A DNA stretch of 5,323 nucleotides from the NCBI GenBank assembly GCA_020441605.1, contig JAGRLX010000185.1:1-5323 (forward strand). Direction: 5' to 3'. How positions within the stretch are numbered: position 1 is the stretch's first letter; each line of letters begins with the position of its first letter. Shown here piece by piece: positions 4,682 to 5,323 of this stretch. This DNA is from Alphaproteobacteria bacterium (GTDB lineage: Bacteria; Pseudomonadota; Alphaproteobacteria; Rhizobiales; Aestuariivirgaceae). A program made the translations under genes and the position numbers. The notes under the pieces are model-generated. The model was not told the origin of the DNA, searched no databases, and was given only the letters and a program-made list of their open reading frames with translations.

Positions 4682-5323
4682 ATGACTGCGAAAGCAACGG
4701 GCGCGGAGGATCCGCGCCCGATCAAATTGTCCTGCAAGAACCTGTGGAAAGTCTTCGGCCACCATGCGGCGCAGTTCATGGCGCAGCACAATGGCAAGCC
4801 CACATCGGCCGACCTCGAAAAGGCTCATCTGATCGGCGCGGTCAGAGCCGCGGCGCTGGATGTCCGGGAGGGCGAGATCTTCATCGTCATGGGACTGTCG
4901 GGATCGGGCAAGTCGACGCTGGTGCGCTGCCTGTCGCGGCTGATCGAACCGACCTGGGGCGAGCTGCTGTTCGACGGCAAGGATCTGCTCAAGGCGAGCG
5001 AGGCCGAGCTCATCGACATCCGCCGCCACAAGATGGGCATGGTGTTCCAGCACTTCGCGCTGCTGCCGCATCTCAATGTGCTGGAGAACGTCGCCTTTCC
5101 GCTGTTCATCCAGGGGGTATCGCGGTCCGAGCGGGAGGCGCGCGCCCTGCAGGTGATCGACCTGGTCGGGCTCAAGGGGCGAGAGCGGCATTTTCCATCA
5201 CAACTGTCCGGCGGCCAGCAGCAGCGCGTGGGCATCGCCCGCTCGCTGGCAGTGGAGCCAGAGATCTGGTTCCTCGACGAACCCTTCTCGGCGCTCGATC
5301 CGCTGATCCGCCGCGAGATGCAG
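4682..5323 (+). CDS. Betaine-class ABC transporter ATP-binding protein (ProV/OpuAA-like), C-terminus cut by window edge
   Basis: Cytoplasmic ATPase that powers the importer served by the preceding binding protein. 214 residues are visible; ProV-type proteins usually run to about 340-400, so the missing part would hold the H-loop and any CBS regulatory domains. Motifs in order: a ProV-type N-terminal extension between NLWKVFG (20-26) and the nucleotide fold, Walker A GLSGSGKST (71-79), RLIEPT (86-91), Q-loop Gln123 (FQHFALLPH), signature LSGGQ (175-179), Walker B IWFLDEP (195-201) and D-loop SALD (203-206). The stretch EIFIVMGLSGSGKST and the ending FSALDPLIRREMQ closely match E. coli ProV from memory, placing it in the quaternary-amine uptake class rather than among sugar or amino-acid ATPases. 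The start at 4682 has GCGGAG 8 nt upstream, 19 nt after the previous stop. Codons 6-13 form a 10-bp hairpin. The permease gene is expected downstream, outside the window. Confidence 0.93.
   Translation, partial: MTAKATGAEDPRPIKLSCKNLWKVFGHHAAQFMAQHNGKPTSADLEKAHLIGAVRAAALDVREGEIFIVMGLSGSGKSTLVRCLSRLIEPTWGELLFDGKDLLKASEAELIDIRRHKMGMVFQHFALLPHLNVLENVAFPLFIQGVSRSEREARALQVIDLVGLKGRERHFPSQLSGGQQQRVGIARSLAVEPEIWFLDEPFSALDPLIRREMQ
4698..4720 (+). repeat. Perfect 10-bp GC-rich stem-loop in the first codons of the ATPase gene
   Basis: CGGGCGCGGA (4698-4707) pairs perfectly with TCCGCGCCCG (4711-4720) around a 3-nt loop. It starts 13 nt after the ATG and 35 nt after the binding-protein stop. The following bases (ATCAAATTG) lack a T-run, so it is not a standard terminator. 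A stem here could protect the 3' end of the binding-protein message or slow movement into the ATPase gene, which would help produce more binding protein than ATPase. That role is inferred. Confidence 0.7.

Noticed and set aside
4698..4730. Intrinsic terminator between the receptor and ATPase genes
   Set aside because: The hairpin is strong, but no T-run follows and it lies inside an intact coding sequence.
3997..4803. 268-codon open frame on the minus strand
   Set aside because: It is antisense to the binding-protein gene and the start of the ATPase gene, both well supported.
4556..5191. 211-codon open frame on the minus strand
   Set aside because: It is antisense to the ATPase Walker A, Q-loop and signature region, which defines the real coding strand.

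Overview
The window looks like a GC-rich bacterial chromosome, most likely an alphaproteobacterium. The reasons are strong G/C preference at third codon positions, tightly packed co-directional genes, AT-richer intergenic DNA, and proteins resembling Hyphomicrobiales/Rhodospirillales-type Mo-hydroxylases and betaine transporters. The genus cannot be fixed from this sequence. No rRNA, tRNA, insertion sequence or CRISPR array was seen, and no frameshifts.

Two divergent gene blocks leave a 199-bp control region (3495-3693). The minus-strand block, in transcription order, has four genes. A complete DeoR/GlpR-type repressor (3494-2733) comes first. After a 112-bp gap come the three subunits of a xanthine dehydrogenase/CO dehydrogenase-family molybdenum hydroxylase: FAD subunit (2620-1760), two-[2Fe-2S] subunit (1760-1287) and molybdopterin subunit (1281 to the window edge, 427 residues visible). 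The three enzyme genes are coupled by a TAATG overlap and a 5-nt gap, the order of coxMSL operons. The active-site loop (AYRAPSAP) is not the CO dehydrogenase signature, so the substrate is unknown.

The plus-strand block encodes a betaine-class ABC importer: a Trp-rich periplasmic binding protein of the ProX/OpuAC family (3694-4662) and, 19 nt later, the start of a ProV/OpuAA-type ATPase (4682 to the window edge). The permease is presumably beyond the right edge.

Reading them together (inference): the importer brings in a quaternary-ammonium, N-oxide or zwitterionic N-methyl compound, and the Mo-hydroxylase may oxidise it or a breakdown product. The DeoR protein between them would switch both blocks. 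The control region supports shared regulation: it holds two copies of an inverted element (TTTGG, 8 or 10 nt, CCAAA). One lies over the likely repressor promoter and the other just upstream of the transporter gene. A separate imperfect palindrome lies upstream of a likely promoter for the hydroxylase genes. A very stable hairpin sits within the first codons of the ATPase gene.
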